64,000 nt of DNA. Origin: Luteibacter rhizovicinus DSM 16549 (lineage in GTDB: Bacteria; Pseudomonadota; Gammaproteobacteria; Xanthomonadales; Rhodanobacteraceae). The stretch covers positions 4,554,001 through 4,618,000 of the forward strand of contig NZ_CP017480.1 in the NCBI RefSeq assembly GCF_001887595.1, written 5' to 3'. Positions 26,027-35,539 of the stretch are shown here, one piece after another. A program made the translations under genes and the position numbers. The notes beneath the pieces were generated by a model that saw only the letters and a list, made by a program, of their open reading frames with translations, made no database searches and was not told the DNA's origin. Each line of letters begins with the position of its first letter. The stretch's first letter is position 1.

Positions 26027-27817
26027 ATGCGTCGACGCACCCTGCTCAAGGCTGGCCTGGTCCTGCCACTCCTACCGTACGCCCTCGCTTTCAACCGGTC
26101 CGCCCTCGCCTGGTCGTCGCCCTCACAGGGTGGCGCGATCGCCACCCCGCGCGCCATCGATGCCACCTGGCCGGACGCCGATCATTGGGAGCGCCTGCGC
26201 AAGCAAGTCGGTAGTCGCCTCATCAAGGTCCATTCGCCCTTCGCGCCCGATGCCCCTGCGGCAGCGACCAAGGAAGCCCTCGCCCACCTCGGCAACCCGT
26301 TCTACCTGGGCGACGAGCCGTCGCTCACCCAGACCAGCGGCTGGTTTGGTGCCTGGACGTCGCAGCCCAGCGTCTACGCCGTCGCGGCCGAGTCCACGGC
26401 GGATGTCGTTGCCGCCGTTAATTTCGCACGCGACCAGCGCCTTCGCCTCGTGGTGAAAGGCGGCGGCCACAGTTACCAGGGCACCTCCAACGCGGCGGGC
26501 TCCCTGCTCGTCTGGACGCGCCGGCTCCGGCAGATCCAGCTCCACGACGCCTTCATCGGCCAGGGCTGCAACGGCAAGCAGACCCCGCAGCACGCCGTCA
26601 GCATGGGCGCCGGCTGCATGTGGATCGATGCGTACGACGCTGTCACCACCAAGGCAGGTCGCTACGTACAGGGCGGCGGTTGCACCACCGTCGGCGTGGC
26701 CGGGCTGATCCAGAGCGGTGGCTTCGGGAGTTTCTCCAAAGCGTTCGGCACGGCCGCGAGCAACCTGCTCGAAGCCGAAGTCGTCACGGCCGATGGCAAG
26801 CTACTGATCGCCAATGCCTGCACGAATCCCGATCTCTTCTGGTCACTGAAGGGCGGTGGCGGCGGCAGCTTCGGCGTCATCACGCGCGTGACGCTGCGCA
26901 CCTTCGACCTGCCCGATGTGTTTGGCGGCATGCACGGTCGCATCAAGGCCCCCGATGATGCGAGCTTCCAGGCACTGATCGCCCAGGCCATGCGCCTCTA
27001 TGCCGACGCCTTGTGCAATCCGCACTGGGGCGAACAGATGACCTTGCTGGACGGGAACGCGCTGGGTATCTCGATGGTGTTCCAGGGTCTGTCCAGGGAC
27101 GAAGCCGAGGCGACGTGGGCGCCGTTCAAGGACTGGCTTGCGCAGCATCCGGAATACGTGATCGTCCAACCGATCAGCGCAGTGGCACTACCGGCGCGAC
27201 ACTTCTGGGATGCGGCGTTCTTTCGCGAGAAGGCGCCCCAGTTCATTGCGAACGACGATCGCAAAGACGCGCCGCCGTCGCATATGGTCTGGGCCGGGGA
27301 TCGCGAACAAGCTGGCTGGACGATCCACGCGTATCAGTCGTTGTGGTTGCCCGGTAGTTTGCTCGCCGCCGGTCAACAGGAACGCCTCGCGAAAGCCTTG
27401 TTCGATGCCTCGCAGCATCACGAAGTCGGACTGCATTTCAACAAGGGCCTGTTCGGCGCAGCCGACGACGTACGCGTGCGCTCGCGCGATACCGCGACCA
27501 ACCCGCAGGCCGCCGACGCCTTTGCACTGGTCATCATCGCTGCGGGAGGCGGCCCCGCGTTTCCCGGCATGCCGGGAGCGAACGTCGATGCCGATAAGGC
27601 GCGCAGGGAAGCCGACGCCGTCGAGCGTGCCACCGCGGCGCTGCGCGGATTAGGCACGAAGCTCGGCTCGTATGTCTCCGAAAGTGATTACTTCCTCGCC
27701 GATTGGGAGCATGCCTTCTGGGGTGACAACGTCGGCAGGCTGTCCTCCGCAAAACGACGCTATGACCCGATGAACCTCTTCAATGTGCATCACGGCATCA
27801 GCGGCAGCAGGGGGTAA
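26027..27817 (+). CDS. exported FAD-linked oxidase (PCMH/BBE type)
   Basis: This 596-residue protein has a twin-arginine-like signal (MRRRTLLKAGLVLPLLPYALA). The PCMH FAD-binding domain has His148 in VVKGGGHSYQGTSN, the usual covalent flavin site, and GGGCTTVGVAGLIQSGGFG. The C-terminal berberine-bridge domain has YDPMNLFNVHHGI. Relatives oxidise sugars, alkaloids or lignans with O2. The covalent flavin and folded export fit the Tat signal. A bidirectional terminator follows at 27861. Confidence 0.88.
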   Translation: MRRRTLLKAGLVLPLLPYALAFNRSALAWSSPSQGGAIATPRAIDATWPDADHWERLRKQVGSRLIKVHSPFAPDAPAAATKEALAHLGNPFYLGDEPSLTQTSGWFGAWTSQPSVYAVAAESTADVVAAVNFARDQRLRLVVKGGGHSYQGTSNAAGSLLVWTRRLRQIQLHDAFIGQGCNGKQTPQHAVSMGAGCMWIDAYDAVTTKAGRYVQGGGCTTVGVAGLIQSGGFGSFSKAFGTAASNLLEAEVVTADGKLLIANACTNPDLFWSLKGGGGGSFGVITRVTLRTFDLPDVFGGMHGRIKAPDDASFQALIAQAMRLYADALCNPHWGEQMTLLDGNALGISMVFQGLSRDEAEATWAPFKDWLAQHPEYVIVQPISAVALPARHFWDAAFFREKAPQFIANDDRKDAPPSHMVWAGDREQAGWTIHAYQSLWLPGSLLAAGQQERLAKALFDASQHHEVGLHFNKGLFGAADDVRVRSRDTATNPQAADAFALVIIAAGGGPAFPGMPGANVDADKARREADAVERATAALRGLGTKLGSYVSESDYFLADWEHAFWGDNVGRLSSAKRRYDPMNLFNVHHGISGSRG

Positions 27818-27860
27818 CAAGAGCACACCACGACAACGCAATGACATGCTCCGTGCCGAA

Positions 27861-27892
27861 AAAACCCCTTGGTTATTCAAGGGGTTTCTTTT
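27861..27892. terminator. bidirectional intrinsic terminator
   Basis: AACCCCTTG (27863-27871), loop GTTATT, CAAGGGGTT (27878-27886), flanked by A-run on the left and TTCTTTT on the right, so it can stop transcription from either side. It mainly ends the FAD oxidase message. Confidence 0.85.
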
Positions 27893-27961
27893 GCCCGATG
27901 ACATAATCGGCGACGACCACCAGGTGTGTCGGGGTCTTCGTCCAAACTCACGGAGCTGTCC

Positions 27962-28420
27962 ATGTATCCAGTCATTCGCACCACTCTTTCGATCGCCGCG
28001 CTGCTTGCCGTGTCCTGCGGTGGTACCGCGATGGCCCAGGCATCGACCGGCACCGGTACCGGGCTCGGCCAGTCCTGGCCGAACGCTACCGATGTCAGTG
28101 CGAGCCCGCATTACCACGTCTACGTTTTCGAGCGTCCGGGCCTGCGCTTCGTGCAGGTCAACGATGCATCCGGAACCGTGCGCGGTGCCATCGCCTATAG
28201 CGGTAGCGAGATCATCGGCTTGCCCGTCGGCGTCGATGCCAGTCGCTGGGCCACGCCGAACGAAGGCGTCTGGAATGCCGCAACCCAGGCGAACAGTGAG
28301 CAGGTCTATTCGGACGGCGCGGTGAAGGTCGCCGCCGCTCCCCAACCGGATGGCACCATGCGGCTCATGGCCATAGGTGATTGCAACAATCCGGCGGAAT
28401 GCAGCGTCAAGGGCCCTTGA
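27962..28420 (+). CDS. hypothetical secreted protein
   Basis: This 152-residue protein has a signal peptide (MYPVIRTTLSIAALLAVSCGGTAMAQA). The mature protein contains HYHVYVFERPGLRFVQVNDASG and a C-terminal Cys pair (GDCNNPAEC) that could form a disulphide. No family was recognised. CGGAG lies upstream of the start. It is convergent with the MASE1 membrane protein. Confidence 0.65.
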   Translation: MYPVIRTTLSIAALLAVSCGGTAMAQASTGTGTGLGQSWPNATDVSASPHYHVYVFERPGLRFVQVNDASGTVRGAIAYSGSEIIGLPVGVDASRWATPNEGVWNAATQANSEQVYSDGAVKVAAAPQPDGTMRLMAIGDCNNPAECSVKGP

Positions 28421-28432
28421 GTAACAGCCCTT

Positions 28433-29356
28433 CTACGAGTTGCGTTGCACCGTGGGAACGCACGCCGCGATAACGGGTGCACGCGCCCCTACGAGCAACA
28501 TCGAGGAAAGGAACAGTGCCAGGACCACCTGGCACTGGATCATCGCAGGGTCCAGCAAGACCGTACCGCTGGCGGCAAGGGCCACGCTCGCGCCCATTCC
28601 ACCGAACGCACTGCCATGCCACCCGTGCCTCAAGGCGAGGCCGAGGACAGGCAGCATCATGGTCAGGCGGGCCATCTGACGGACGGTGTCGTTCGTGGTG
28701 ACAAGCGCCAGCCAGGACAGCACGACCAGGGTCGGAGCCGCCCAGGACACCGTGTCACGGATGAGCCCACTGCGCCATACGGCCGCCCAGGTCACTTGCG
28801 CGAGAGCTTCCGAGCGCTCGTACAGCGCGAGGACGGCGGGCGCGAAGGTCAGTGCACCGAGGTAGGCGCCGAGCAGATACGCCCAGAAATAAGCCGTTAC
28901 CGAGATGCCCGGCCAGGCCTCTGGCGAAGCCAGAAGCGCGGTGGCGAGCGTGACCGATGTCGACACGGCGGAGATGACCGCGCAGGCGAGCGTCGCCGCG
29001 AGGATGACGCTCATCCGCACGCGACCGTCGTCGCCGCGCAACGGCCACCGTTGCAGGAGGGGTTTTACGAAGCCCATGAAAAGAACAATCATCGGTATGG
29101 ACGCCGAGACGGCCCATGCCCCGCCGAGCTTCGGCATGCAAAGCAGCGCGCTTTCGATCAGGGGAAGGGTCTCGCCCACGGCGAGCGCTGGCCAATAGCG
29201 GGTGGGCAGGAAAAGAAGGCAGGCCAGCCGGAGCCCGGCCGTCAGGGTCCAGTGGGAAAAGGACACATGACGAGTGACCTCATAACAGGCGGCGTAAGCG
29301 GCGGCCACCGCAAAATACTGCCCCCATGCATTCCATCGCGCGGCGCTTCCGTTCAC
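28433..29356 (-). CDS. stand-alone MASE1-type membrane protein
   Basis: This 307-residue protein has about eight hydrophobic helices and no cytoplasmic output domain. It parallels the sensor half of the kinase at 11924: helical arrangement, a YLLGAYLGALTFAP segment like NYLGVLLVVP, and LRHGWHGSAFGGMGASVAL matching FRHGWRGAGLAMLITSVGL. MASE1 is normally fused to kinases or GGDEF domains, so a free copy might act in trans as a sensor or transporter subunit. Function unknown. Confidence 0.8.
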   Translation of the reverse strand: MNGSAARWNAWGQYFAVAAAYAACYEVTRHVSFSHWTLTAGLRLACLLFLPTRYWPALAVGETLPLIESALLCMPKLGGAWAVSASIPMIVLFMGFVKPLLQRWPLRGDDGRVRMSVILAATLACAVISAVSTSVTLATALLASPEAWPGISVTAYFWAYLLGAYLGALTFAPAVLALYERSEALAQVTWAAVWRSGLIRDTVSWAAPTLVVLSWLALVTTNDTVRQMARLTMMLPVLGLALRHGWHGSAFGGMGASVALAASGTVLLDPAMIQCQVVLALFLSSMLLVGARAPVIAACVPTVQRNS

Positions 29357-29588
29357 TGATTCCCCTGGCGGGTGGTCTGGATGCCGCGAAGGATGCCATG
29401 AACACGATTGAAATCACTCCCCCTGAGTGGGCACCCGGCCACAAAGGGGGGGACCCTGCCGAATATGCGTGTCGTTTGTCCTTCCTCGTCAGTGCGCCAA
29501 CGGCGAATGCAGGATGACGCTGCAGATGTTCACCGCGGTATCCGCCCAACTCTTTTGGACGTCCATTTCGGTATGGTCGTGCCCATGA

Positions 29589-30020
29589 TTACCTGCCCTC
29601 ACCCGCGTCCTGCGGCGTAGTCAACGCGGTATCGGCGGTATCGACGACGAACACGGCGAGCAGCTTGGCCGGTTCGGTCTTGCTCGCGTTGCGGCTGATC
29701 CGATGGTGCGCGCCGGGCTCTTCGTAGAAGGCCTGCCCCGCCGTGTAGACGTGGGCGGGCTGGTCATTCACCTGGCTCTCGATCGAGCCCGATACGACAT
29801 AGGCGTAGATGAAGGCGGACTTCGCATGCGTGTGCGGTTGCGACGCGCCACCCGGGGGATACGACACCTCGACCGCCACCAGGGACTTGCCCGGGATGTT
29901 GGGAATGGCGTGCGAGAAGTTGGGCTTGACCGAGTCGCCTGCCGTGTGGGCGTGGGTCGCCGGCACGGAAGACAGGGCAGCGACGGCCAGCAGGGCTGAA
30001 AAAAGGATCTTGCTCATCAT
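29589..30020 (-). CDS. secreted cupin-domain protein
   Basis: These 143 residues have a signal peptide (MMSKILFSALLAVAALSSVPATHA). A cupin barrel carries metal ligands in SQPHTHAKSAF and a second motif YEEPGAHHRISRN. It may bind a metal and a small ligand; enzymatic activity cannot be told. Neighbours are a MASE1 protein and a drug efflux operon. The 232-base gap 29357-29588 after it shows no convincing gene. Confidence 0.85.
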   Translation of the reverse strand: MMSKILFSALLAVAALSSVPATHAHTAGDSVKPNFSHAIPNIPGKSLVAVEVSYPPGGASQPHTHAKSAFIYAYVVSGSIESQVNDQPAHVYTAGQAFYEEPGAHHRISRNASKTEPAKLLAVFVVDTADTALTTPQDAGEGR

Positions 30021-30115
30021 GATGGCTCCTTGGAGGAGCCGTCATGGTGCGCCCGGTCCGGTGCATCGAAAAGAACCAAAAACGCGGTCTTTCAATGCAC
30101 CAAGACCGAACCGAT

Positions 30116-31630
30116 CTAGTCCACCAGGGTCGCCGCGGCGGCCTGCTCGGTGTTGTGCACCGCCCGCTTGCGCGGCAGGAAGGTCGCCGCGATCAAACCC
30201 AGCACGACCACGCCGAGTGCCCAGACGAAGGTGTGCCCGAAGGCCCGACCCAGCGCGGGCAGGATCGCCGCGTGCGCCGCGGGACTCATCGCACGGGCAC
30301 CGGCCAGGCCGGATTCCTGCACGCCGGTGGACGGCATCACGCTGGCGATCTGGTGCGACAGCACCACGGCCAGCAGCGCCGTGCCCACCGAACCACCGAC
30401 GCGCTGCACCACGTTCATGCCGCTGGTGACGCGAGCGATCTCGTGACGCTGCAGGCTGCTCAGCGCGGCCGTCATCGACGGCATCATGGTCGAGCCCATG
30501 CCGATACCCAGCAGGAACAACATGCCTTCGACCATCCACATCGGTGTGTCGCTCTGGATCTGGGTAAGGCCGAGCAGGCCCAGCCCCGTCATGCTCAGAC
30601 CGACGAGCACGATGCGGCCCGGGCCGGTCTTGTCGGTGAGTCGTGCGGCGATCGGCATGGAAATCATAGCGCCAATGCCCTGGGCGGCCATCAACAAGCC
30701 GGCGTGCAGCGCGGACTCACTACGCACCAGCTGGAAGTACAGCGGCAACAACAGCGCGGTACCGAAGAACGCCGTGCCGAAGAAGAACGATGTGGACGCC
30801 GCGGCACCGACGATACGCGTACCGAACAGACGCACGTCGATCAGGGCGCCTTCTTTACGGCGTGCATGCCAGATAAAGCCAACGACCAGGGCCAGGCCCA
30901 GCAGCACGCCACCGACGGCATCCGGCCGGGTGAAACCACCGCCCGCAGCCGTCTCCGCCAGGCCGTAGACGAAGATCGCCAGACCCGGCGAGAGCATCAG
31001 CAAGCCGCGCCAGTCCAGCGAATGGTGCGGCTTGGGCTCATCGCGATCGAGGAAACGCGATGCCGCGTACAAGGCGATCACGCCGATCGGCAGGTTGACG
31101 AAAAAGATCCAGCGCCAGGAAAGATCGTCGACGAACCAGCCGCCCAGGATGGGACCGACGATCGGCGCGACCAGCATCGGGATGCCGACCAGTCCCATGA
31201 CGCGACCCATCCGTTCTCGCCCTGCGGCGTGGGAAAGGATCGTCATGCCCGCAGGCATGATCATGCCGCCGCCAAAGCCCTGCAGCACACGAAAGACGAT
31301 CAGCGACGTCGCCGACCAGGCCAGCCCGCACAACGCGGAGCCGAGTACGAACAACGCGATCGAACCGATGTACAGGCGCTTGGTGCCGAAGCGATCGGCC
31401 GCCCATCCCGTCAACGGAATCACCGTGGCGAGAGCGAGCATGTAACCGGTGGAGATCCACTGCGTGACCGACAGCGATGTGCCGAACGAGTGCGACAACT
31501 CGCGAATGGCGACGTTGACGATGGTGGTGTCGAGGATCGACATGAAGCTGCCGAGCACGACGACGGAAGCGATGCTCAGCAACCGGCGATCGAGCGCCGG
31601 TGGCGCATCGGTTTGGGTGGGGGCGTTCAT
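30116..31630 (-). CDS. EmrB/QacA-type (DHA2) multidrug efflux MFS transporter
   Basis: This 504-residue protein has 14 predicted helices. The DHA2 signature is near the N-terminus (SFMSILDTTIVNVAI), then TGYMLALATVIPLTGWAADRFGTKR and the motif C-like LVGIPMLVAPIVGPILGG. It exports drugs or toxic organics with protons. Its ATG overlaps the stop of the upstream marR-type gene (ATGA), so the two are translated in coupling and the regulator probably represses both. Confidence 0.93.
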   Translation of the reverse strand: MNAPTQTDAPPALDRRLLSIASVVVLGSFMSILDTTIVNVAIRELSHSFGTSLSVTQWISTGYMLALATVIPLTGWAADRFGTKRLYIGSIALFVLGSALCGLAWSATSLIVFRVLQGFGGGMIMPAGMTILSHAAGRERMGRVMGLVGIPMLVAPIVGPILGGWFVDDLSWRWIFFVNLPIGVIALYAASRFLDRDEPKPHHSLDWRGLLMLSPGLAIFVYGLAETAAGGGFTRPDAVGGVLLGLALVVGFIWHARRKEGALIDVRLFGTRIVGAAASTSFFFGTAFFGTALLLPLYFQLVRSESALHAGLLMAAQGIGAMISMPIAARLTDKTGPGRIVLVGLSMTGLGLLGLTQIQSDTPMWMVEGMLFLLGIGMGSTMMPSMTAALSSLQRHEIARVTSGMNVVQRVGGSVGTALLAVVLSHQIASVMPSTGVQESGLAGARAMSPAAHAAILPALGRAFGHTFVWALGVVVLGLIAATFLPRKRAVHNTEQAAAATLVD

Positions 31631-32127
31631 GCGGATTTTTCCGGAGGCGAGCAAGAGGCGCCGGTGGGGGCGGCGAAATGTTTGCGGGTGAGTGCACCGA
31701 GAGTGGCCAGGGCGCCAGCAAGCGCGGCCTGCTCGTCCTTGGTCAGCGCTTCGACGAAGCGGTCGGCCGACTGCCCACGGGCCCGACCGATCTTCTCGAG
31801 GGTCTCGCGGCCCGGCTCGGCAAGGCCGATGCGCTTGATCCGGCGATCGACCTCGTCTTCCCGCCGCGTCAGCAGACCGATGCGGACCATGCCGTCGACG
31901 GCGCGGCCGGCCGCGGGGAGCGACAGCGAGACCTGCTCGGCCAGCTCGTTGACCGCAAGGTCCGAGCCGGCGTGATCGAGGATCCACAGCATGCGCAGCT
32001 GGGAAAACGTGAGGTCGAAGCCCGCCATGACCGCGGCGACGCCGGACTGACTGTCTTTGATGAGGGGCATCAGCACGCCCATGAGCTCGGCGGCTAGCGG
32101 ATGAGTGCCTGGAGGTAGCTTATGCAT
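31627..32127 (-). CDS. MarR-family transcriptional regulator
   Basis: This 166-residue winged-helix protein has DLTFSQLRMLWILDHAGSDLAVNELAEQVSLSLPAAGRAVDGMVRIGLLTRREDEVDRR, the full DNA-binding core and wing. It is first in an operon with the DHA2 efflux pump. The start at 32127 was chosen because the upstream extension is unlike MarR proteins. The short AT-richer upstream region (32128-32190) has repeated ACTTGC/GCAAGT motifs that may be its operator. Confidence 0.92.
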   Translation of the reverse strand: MHKLPPGTHPLAAELMGVLMPLIKDSQSGVAAVMAGFDLTFSQLRMLWILDHAGSDLAVNELAEQVSLSLPAAGRAVDGMVRIGLLTRREDEVDRRIKRIGLAEPGRETLEKIGRARGQSADRFVEALTKDEQAALAGALATLGALTRKHFAAPTGASCSPPEKSA

Positions 32128-32245
32128 GGGCGCAATAGTACGCTTATGTGCATTAGTTGCAAGTACGCAAGTATATGCGGATAGGCCTTCGATATACGCC
32201 GCACGATGGATGCCCTCCATGCAGCGAGCGGCCTACTCTCGATCC

Positions 32246-32518
32246 ATGGCCACCATCGACCGAGACATCACCCTGACCCGCGACCGCCTTGCCAAGGATG
32301 CGTCGGCGATCGGTCGGGCGATGATCGAAGGCGACATGGAGGAGGCCCGTTTCCGGGCTTACCTCCTGCGCAGTCAGGCCTCCGAGATGGGACTCGAAGA
32401 GGTCGAAAAGGCGGCCCTCATGGTCGTCGTCATGTTGCCCTCCGACGAGAGCCAGCCGAAGCGCGGCATCGGCAGGGCGATGCTGCGGCTGTGCGACACC
32501 CTCGACGTCCGGTACTGA
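32246..32518 (+). CDS. hypothetical protein, helical
   Basis: This 90-residue protein is mainly alpha-helical and charged (ITLTRDRLAKDASAIGRAMIEGDMEEARFRAYLLRSQ; AALMVVVMLPSDE). No signal peptide or known motif. It is divergent from the MarR/efflux operon and convergent with the hydrolase. The start at 32246 gives the compact protein; a longer frame is open but lacks support. Confidence 0.55.
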   Translation: MATIDRDITLTRDRLAKDASAIGRAMIEGDMEEARFRAYLLRSQASEMGLEEVEKAALMVVVMLPSDESQPKRGIGRAMLRLCDTLDVRY

Positions 32519-32528
32519 GTCTTCCCGA

Positions 32529-33437
32529 CTACTTGAACGTGGCGAGCCACTTCAGCACGGCGCGCGAAAGCGCCTGCCGCTGATCGGAATAGGCGTGATC
32601 GGTGGGCAGATGGAGGGTCGTCACCTGCTTGTCGCCTGCCTGGCGCAGCGCCGAGGCGAAGGCGTTATCGGCAGGGGCCAGTCCGTCGTTCGAGGTGATC
32701 ACGAAGACCGGCCGATCCTTGAGCGCAGCGACCATGGAGCCGAATGCCCAGCCGCTCGCGTGGTCGGCGAGTTCCCTGGCCAGGCCATCGGGCGTGCAGC
32801 CGGCAAGCGGCGCCATGCCCTCCTCGCCCAGTGCCGCGCCCATCTTCGTTACCGCGTCGTCCTTTGTCCCTTGTGCCTGCATCTCGACGAACCGGCCGGC
32901 CAGATCCGCGGCCGAGATCATGCCGACGCCCTTGATGGCGGGATCGGCGGCAGCGGCCTGCACGGCCATGAAGCCGCCCATGCTGTGACCTACCAGCACG
33001 ATGCGCGACGGGTCCAACCGCAGCCGCTTGGCGTTTTCAGGTTGGCGCAGATAGGCGATGGCCGAAGCGACATCCTCGATGCTGTGCGCGAAGGAGAAAT
33101 CCCCCGGCGTGCCCCACGAACCACGGTAGTTGAAGAACAGGACGTCCCACCCTGCCCGACGCATGTCCTGCGCCAGATCCAGGTTGCGCTCATTACCTGG
33201 AAAGCCGTGCAGCAGGATCACGGCCGGATGCGGACCAGCGCCCGCCGCCACGTAGACCAGGGCATTCATCGACGATCCGTGGCTGGGGATCTGCATGGTT
33301 TCCATCGATGCCTTCGCCGTTGCCGCCGGCTTCGCAAGCAGCGCGGTATCGAGCGGGGCAGCCTGCACGGAACCGATGGTCAGACACAGCAGCACGTACG
33401 TCGAGAACCGCGAAAGCGCTTTCGGATGAAACGTCAT
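32529..33437 (-). CDS. exported alpha/beta hydrolase
   Basis: This 302-residue protein has a signal peptide (MTFHPKALSRFSTYVLLCLTIGSVQA), an oxyanion loop LLHGFPGNERN, and the nucleophile elbow GHSMGG. A late DHAYSDQR supplies the catalytic His, and the acid is likely in SNDGLAP. It hydrolyses an ester or peptide-like bond in the periplasm. A strong GAGGGGA ribosome site fixes the start. It is divergent from the photolyase. Confidence 0.88.
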   Translation of the reverse strand: MTFHPKALSRFSTYVLLCLTIGSVQAAPLDTALLAKPAATAKASMETMQIPSHGSSMNALVYVAAGAGPHPAVILLHGFPGNERNLDLAQDMRRAGWDVLFFNYRGSWGTPGDFSFAHSIEDVASAIAYLRQPENAKRLRLDPSRIVLVGHSMGGFMAVQAAAADPAIKGVGMISAADLAGRFVEMQAQGTKDDAVTKMGAALGEEGMAPLAGCTPDGLARELADHASGWAFGSMVAALKDRPVFVITSNDGLAPADNAFASALRQAGDKQVTTLHLPTDHAYSDQRQALSRAVLKWLATFK

Positions 33438-33560
33438 GGTGTCCCCTCGGTTGAGATTCCTGGCGCCAGGATCGCATCGTACGTCAACGGCGATCCGCTT
33501 CGCTCCAGGTTGACGCAGCAACTGTTGCAGTGGCGCCCTGCCCCCGACGGACCACCTGCC

Positions 33561-35096
33561 ATGCGCCACCTCGTTGTCGTCCTCGGCGACCAGCTCAACC
33601 GGGATTCGTCCGCCTTCGACGACTTCGATGCCACAACGGACCGGGTGTGGATGGCCGAGCGAAAAGGTGAGTCCGAGCATGTGTGGTCGCACAAGGCCCG
33701 CAGTGCGCTCTTCCTGGCTGCGATGCGCCATTTCGCGGCTGGGCTCGATGCCGACGAGGTGCCGCTGACGTATACCCGGCTCGCGGATGCGGGCCCCGAC
33801 GACCTGGTCGACCTTCTCGCAACGCAACTCCGTGAACTCAAGCCGCGCCGCCTGATCATCGTCCGTCCCGGCGAGCACCGCTTGCGCGAAGGCATCAAGG
33901 CCGCCGCGAAAGCCTGTGGCGTGGAGTATGTCGAACGGCCGGACCGGCACTTCCTCGTATCCACCGAGGATTTCGGCCAGTGGGCCAAAGGCAAAATGCA
34001 GCTTCGCATGGAGCTGTTTTATCGCTGGATGCGGCAGAGGCACGCCATCCTGCTCGATGACGACGGCAAACCCGTCGGCGGCAAGTGGAACTACGATGCG
34101 GACAACCGGGGCAGCTTCGGCCGGCAAGGTCCGGGCTGGGTCCCGCGCCCTCTCTCTTTCACGCCGGATACCATCACGCAATCGGCCATCGCTGATATCG
34201 CATCCACGTTTCCCGATCATCCCGGCGAGCTGGATGCTTTCGACTGGCCGGTCACGCGCGAGCAAGCGAAAGACGCCCTCCTCGATTTTCTCGACAACCG
34301 CCTACCCGCATTTGGCCACTGGCAGGATGCCATGTGGATCGGGGAAACGTGGCTCTACCATGCGCGCCTGTCGACCTCTCTTAACCTGCGACTTCTGTCG
34401 CCAATGGAAGTCATTGAAGGCGCGCTGGAGCGCTTCAGGGAAGCCAAGGTCAGCTTGTCGTCTGTCGAGGGTTTCGTCCGCCAGATTCTGGGTTGGCGTG
34501 AATTCGTGCGCGGTGTTTACTGGCTCTCGCCCGAGCGGCTTCTTGGTTCGAACGCGCTTCGTGCCGATGGCCCGCTGCCCAACTTCTACTGGACGGGCAA
34601 CACCGACATGAACTGCATGAAGGAGGTGATCGGCCAGACCCTTCGGACTGGCTACGCGCACCATATCCAGCGATTGATGGTGACCGGCAACTTCGCCCTG
34701 CTGCTCGGGGTGAAACCGACGCTGATCCACGAGTGGTACCTGGCGATCTATGTCGATGCCGTCGAATGGGTCGAAGCACCCAACACCCTCGGCATGAGTC
34801 AGTTCGCCGATGGCGGCCGCATGGTGTCGAAACCCTATGCGGCCTCGGGACGCTACATCGACCGCATGAGCAACTACTGCGCGGGATGTCGGTACAAGCC
34901 TGGCGAAGCCGTGGGCGACGACGCCTGCCCGTTTACGACGCTGTACTGGGATTTCCTCGAGCGTCATCGCGCCCGGTTCTGGAATCACCCACGTGCGGCC
35001 TTGCAGTGGCGCTCGCTCGAGCGCCTTTCAGCGGAACAGATCTCTACCATCCAGGAGCAAGCCCGTCGCCTGCGCGCGGAATGGACGACCGGCTGA
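33561..35096 (+). CDS. FeS-type (6-4) photolyase / bacterial cryptochrome
   Basis: This 511-residue protein of the CryPro/PhrB type begins RHLVVVLGDQLN (N-terminal antenna domain). The FAD-binding helical domain includes VEGFVRQILGWREFVRGVYW, TGYAHHIQRLMVTGNF and EWVEAPNTLGMSQFADGG. The four Fe-S cysteines are present: one in DMNCMKEV and three in YCAGCRYKP...DDACPF. These enzymes repair UV-made (6-4) photoproducts with light. Start ATG 33561. Confidence 0.94.
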   Translation: MRHLVVVLGDQLNRDSSAFDDFDATTDRVWMAERKGESEHVWSHKARSALFLAAMRHFAAGLDADEVPLTYTRLADAGPDDLVDLLATQLRELKPRRLIIVRPGEHRLREGIKAAAKACGVEYVERPDRHFLVSTEDFGQWAKGKMQLRMELFYRWMRQRHAILLDDDGKPVGGKWNYDADNRGSFGRQGPGWVPRPLSFTPDTITQSAIADIASTFPDHPGELDAFDWPVTREQAKDALLDFLDNRLPAFGHWQDAMWIGETWLYHARLSTSLNLRLLSPMEVIEGALERFREAKVSLSSVEGFVRQILGWREFVRGVYWLSPERLLGSNALRADGPLPNFYWTGNTDMNCMKEVIGQTLRTGYAHHIQRLMVTGNFALLLGVKPTLIHEWYLAIYVDAVEWVEAPNTLGMSQFADGGRMVSKPYAASGRYIDRMSNYCAGCRYKPGEAVGDDACPFTTLYWDFLERHRARFWNHPRAALQWRSLERLSAEQISTIQEQARRLRAEWTTG

Positions 35097-35110
35097 CGAC
35101 TCGCGTAACG

Positions 35111-35326
35111 CTATTTTCCGCGCGTCTTCGTGAGAGCCTCGGCCTTGTGGGCAGCGTGCGCCCCCGTCTTGTCGCTTAATACCAGATACTCGGGGTTGTC
35201 TTTCGAGGCCGCCACGGCATGCCCCTTGATCTTGGCCGGCGTGGTGAGCTTGCGCTCGACCTTACCCGTCGTCGTGCCTTGGGAGGTGTCCCATTGCACC
35301 GTATCCCCGCGCTTGGGTGATTTCAT
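35111..35326 (-). CDS. DUF2945 (hypervirulence-associated TUDOR) protein
   Basis: This 71-residue basic protein matches the DUF2945 pattern: KRGDTVQWDTSQGTTTGKVERKLT, then NPEYLVLSDKTGAHAAHKAEALTK. The fold is a small beta-barrel; function unknown. GGAGCGG eight bases upstream supports ATG 35326 over the longer start. It is convergent with the photolyase. Confidence 0.88.
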   Translation of the reverse strand: MKSPKRGDTVQWDTSQGTTTGKVERKLTTPAKIKGHAVAASKDNPEYLVLSDKTGAHAAHKAEALTKTRGK

Positions 35327-35539
35327 TAGGCCGCTCCATCCCATCAAGAACCACGACGATCAACCACGGGATGTTGAGACAGCGTCACCCGGCGGTGAAC
35401 CCGCCACCAGGCAAGCACGCCTGGAATAAATCATATGCGTTCGGCTGCACTGGTGGACGCAAGGATCGTCCGCAGTTTCTTGGGGGTCGCAGCAACGCTG
35501 CGCACACCATCCCTACCAAGAAGCAGCCAGGAGCCGAAC

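Noticed and set aside
29326..29588. Short plus-strand open frames in the gap after the MASE1 gene
   Set aside because: They overlap the MASE1 gene start, have no ribosome site and low-quality translations.
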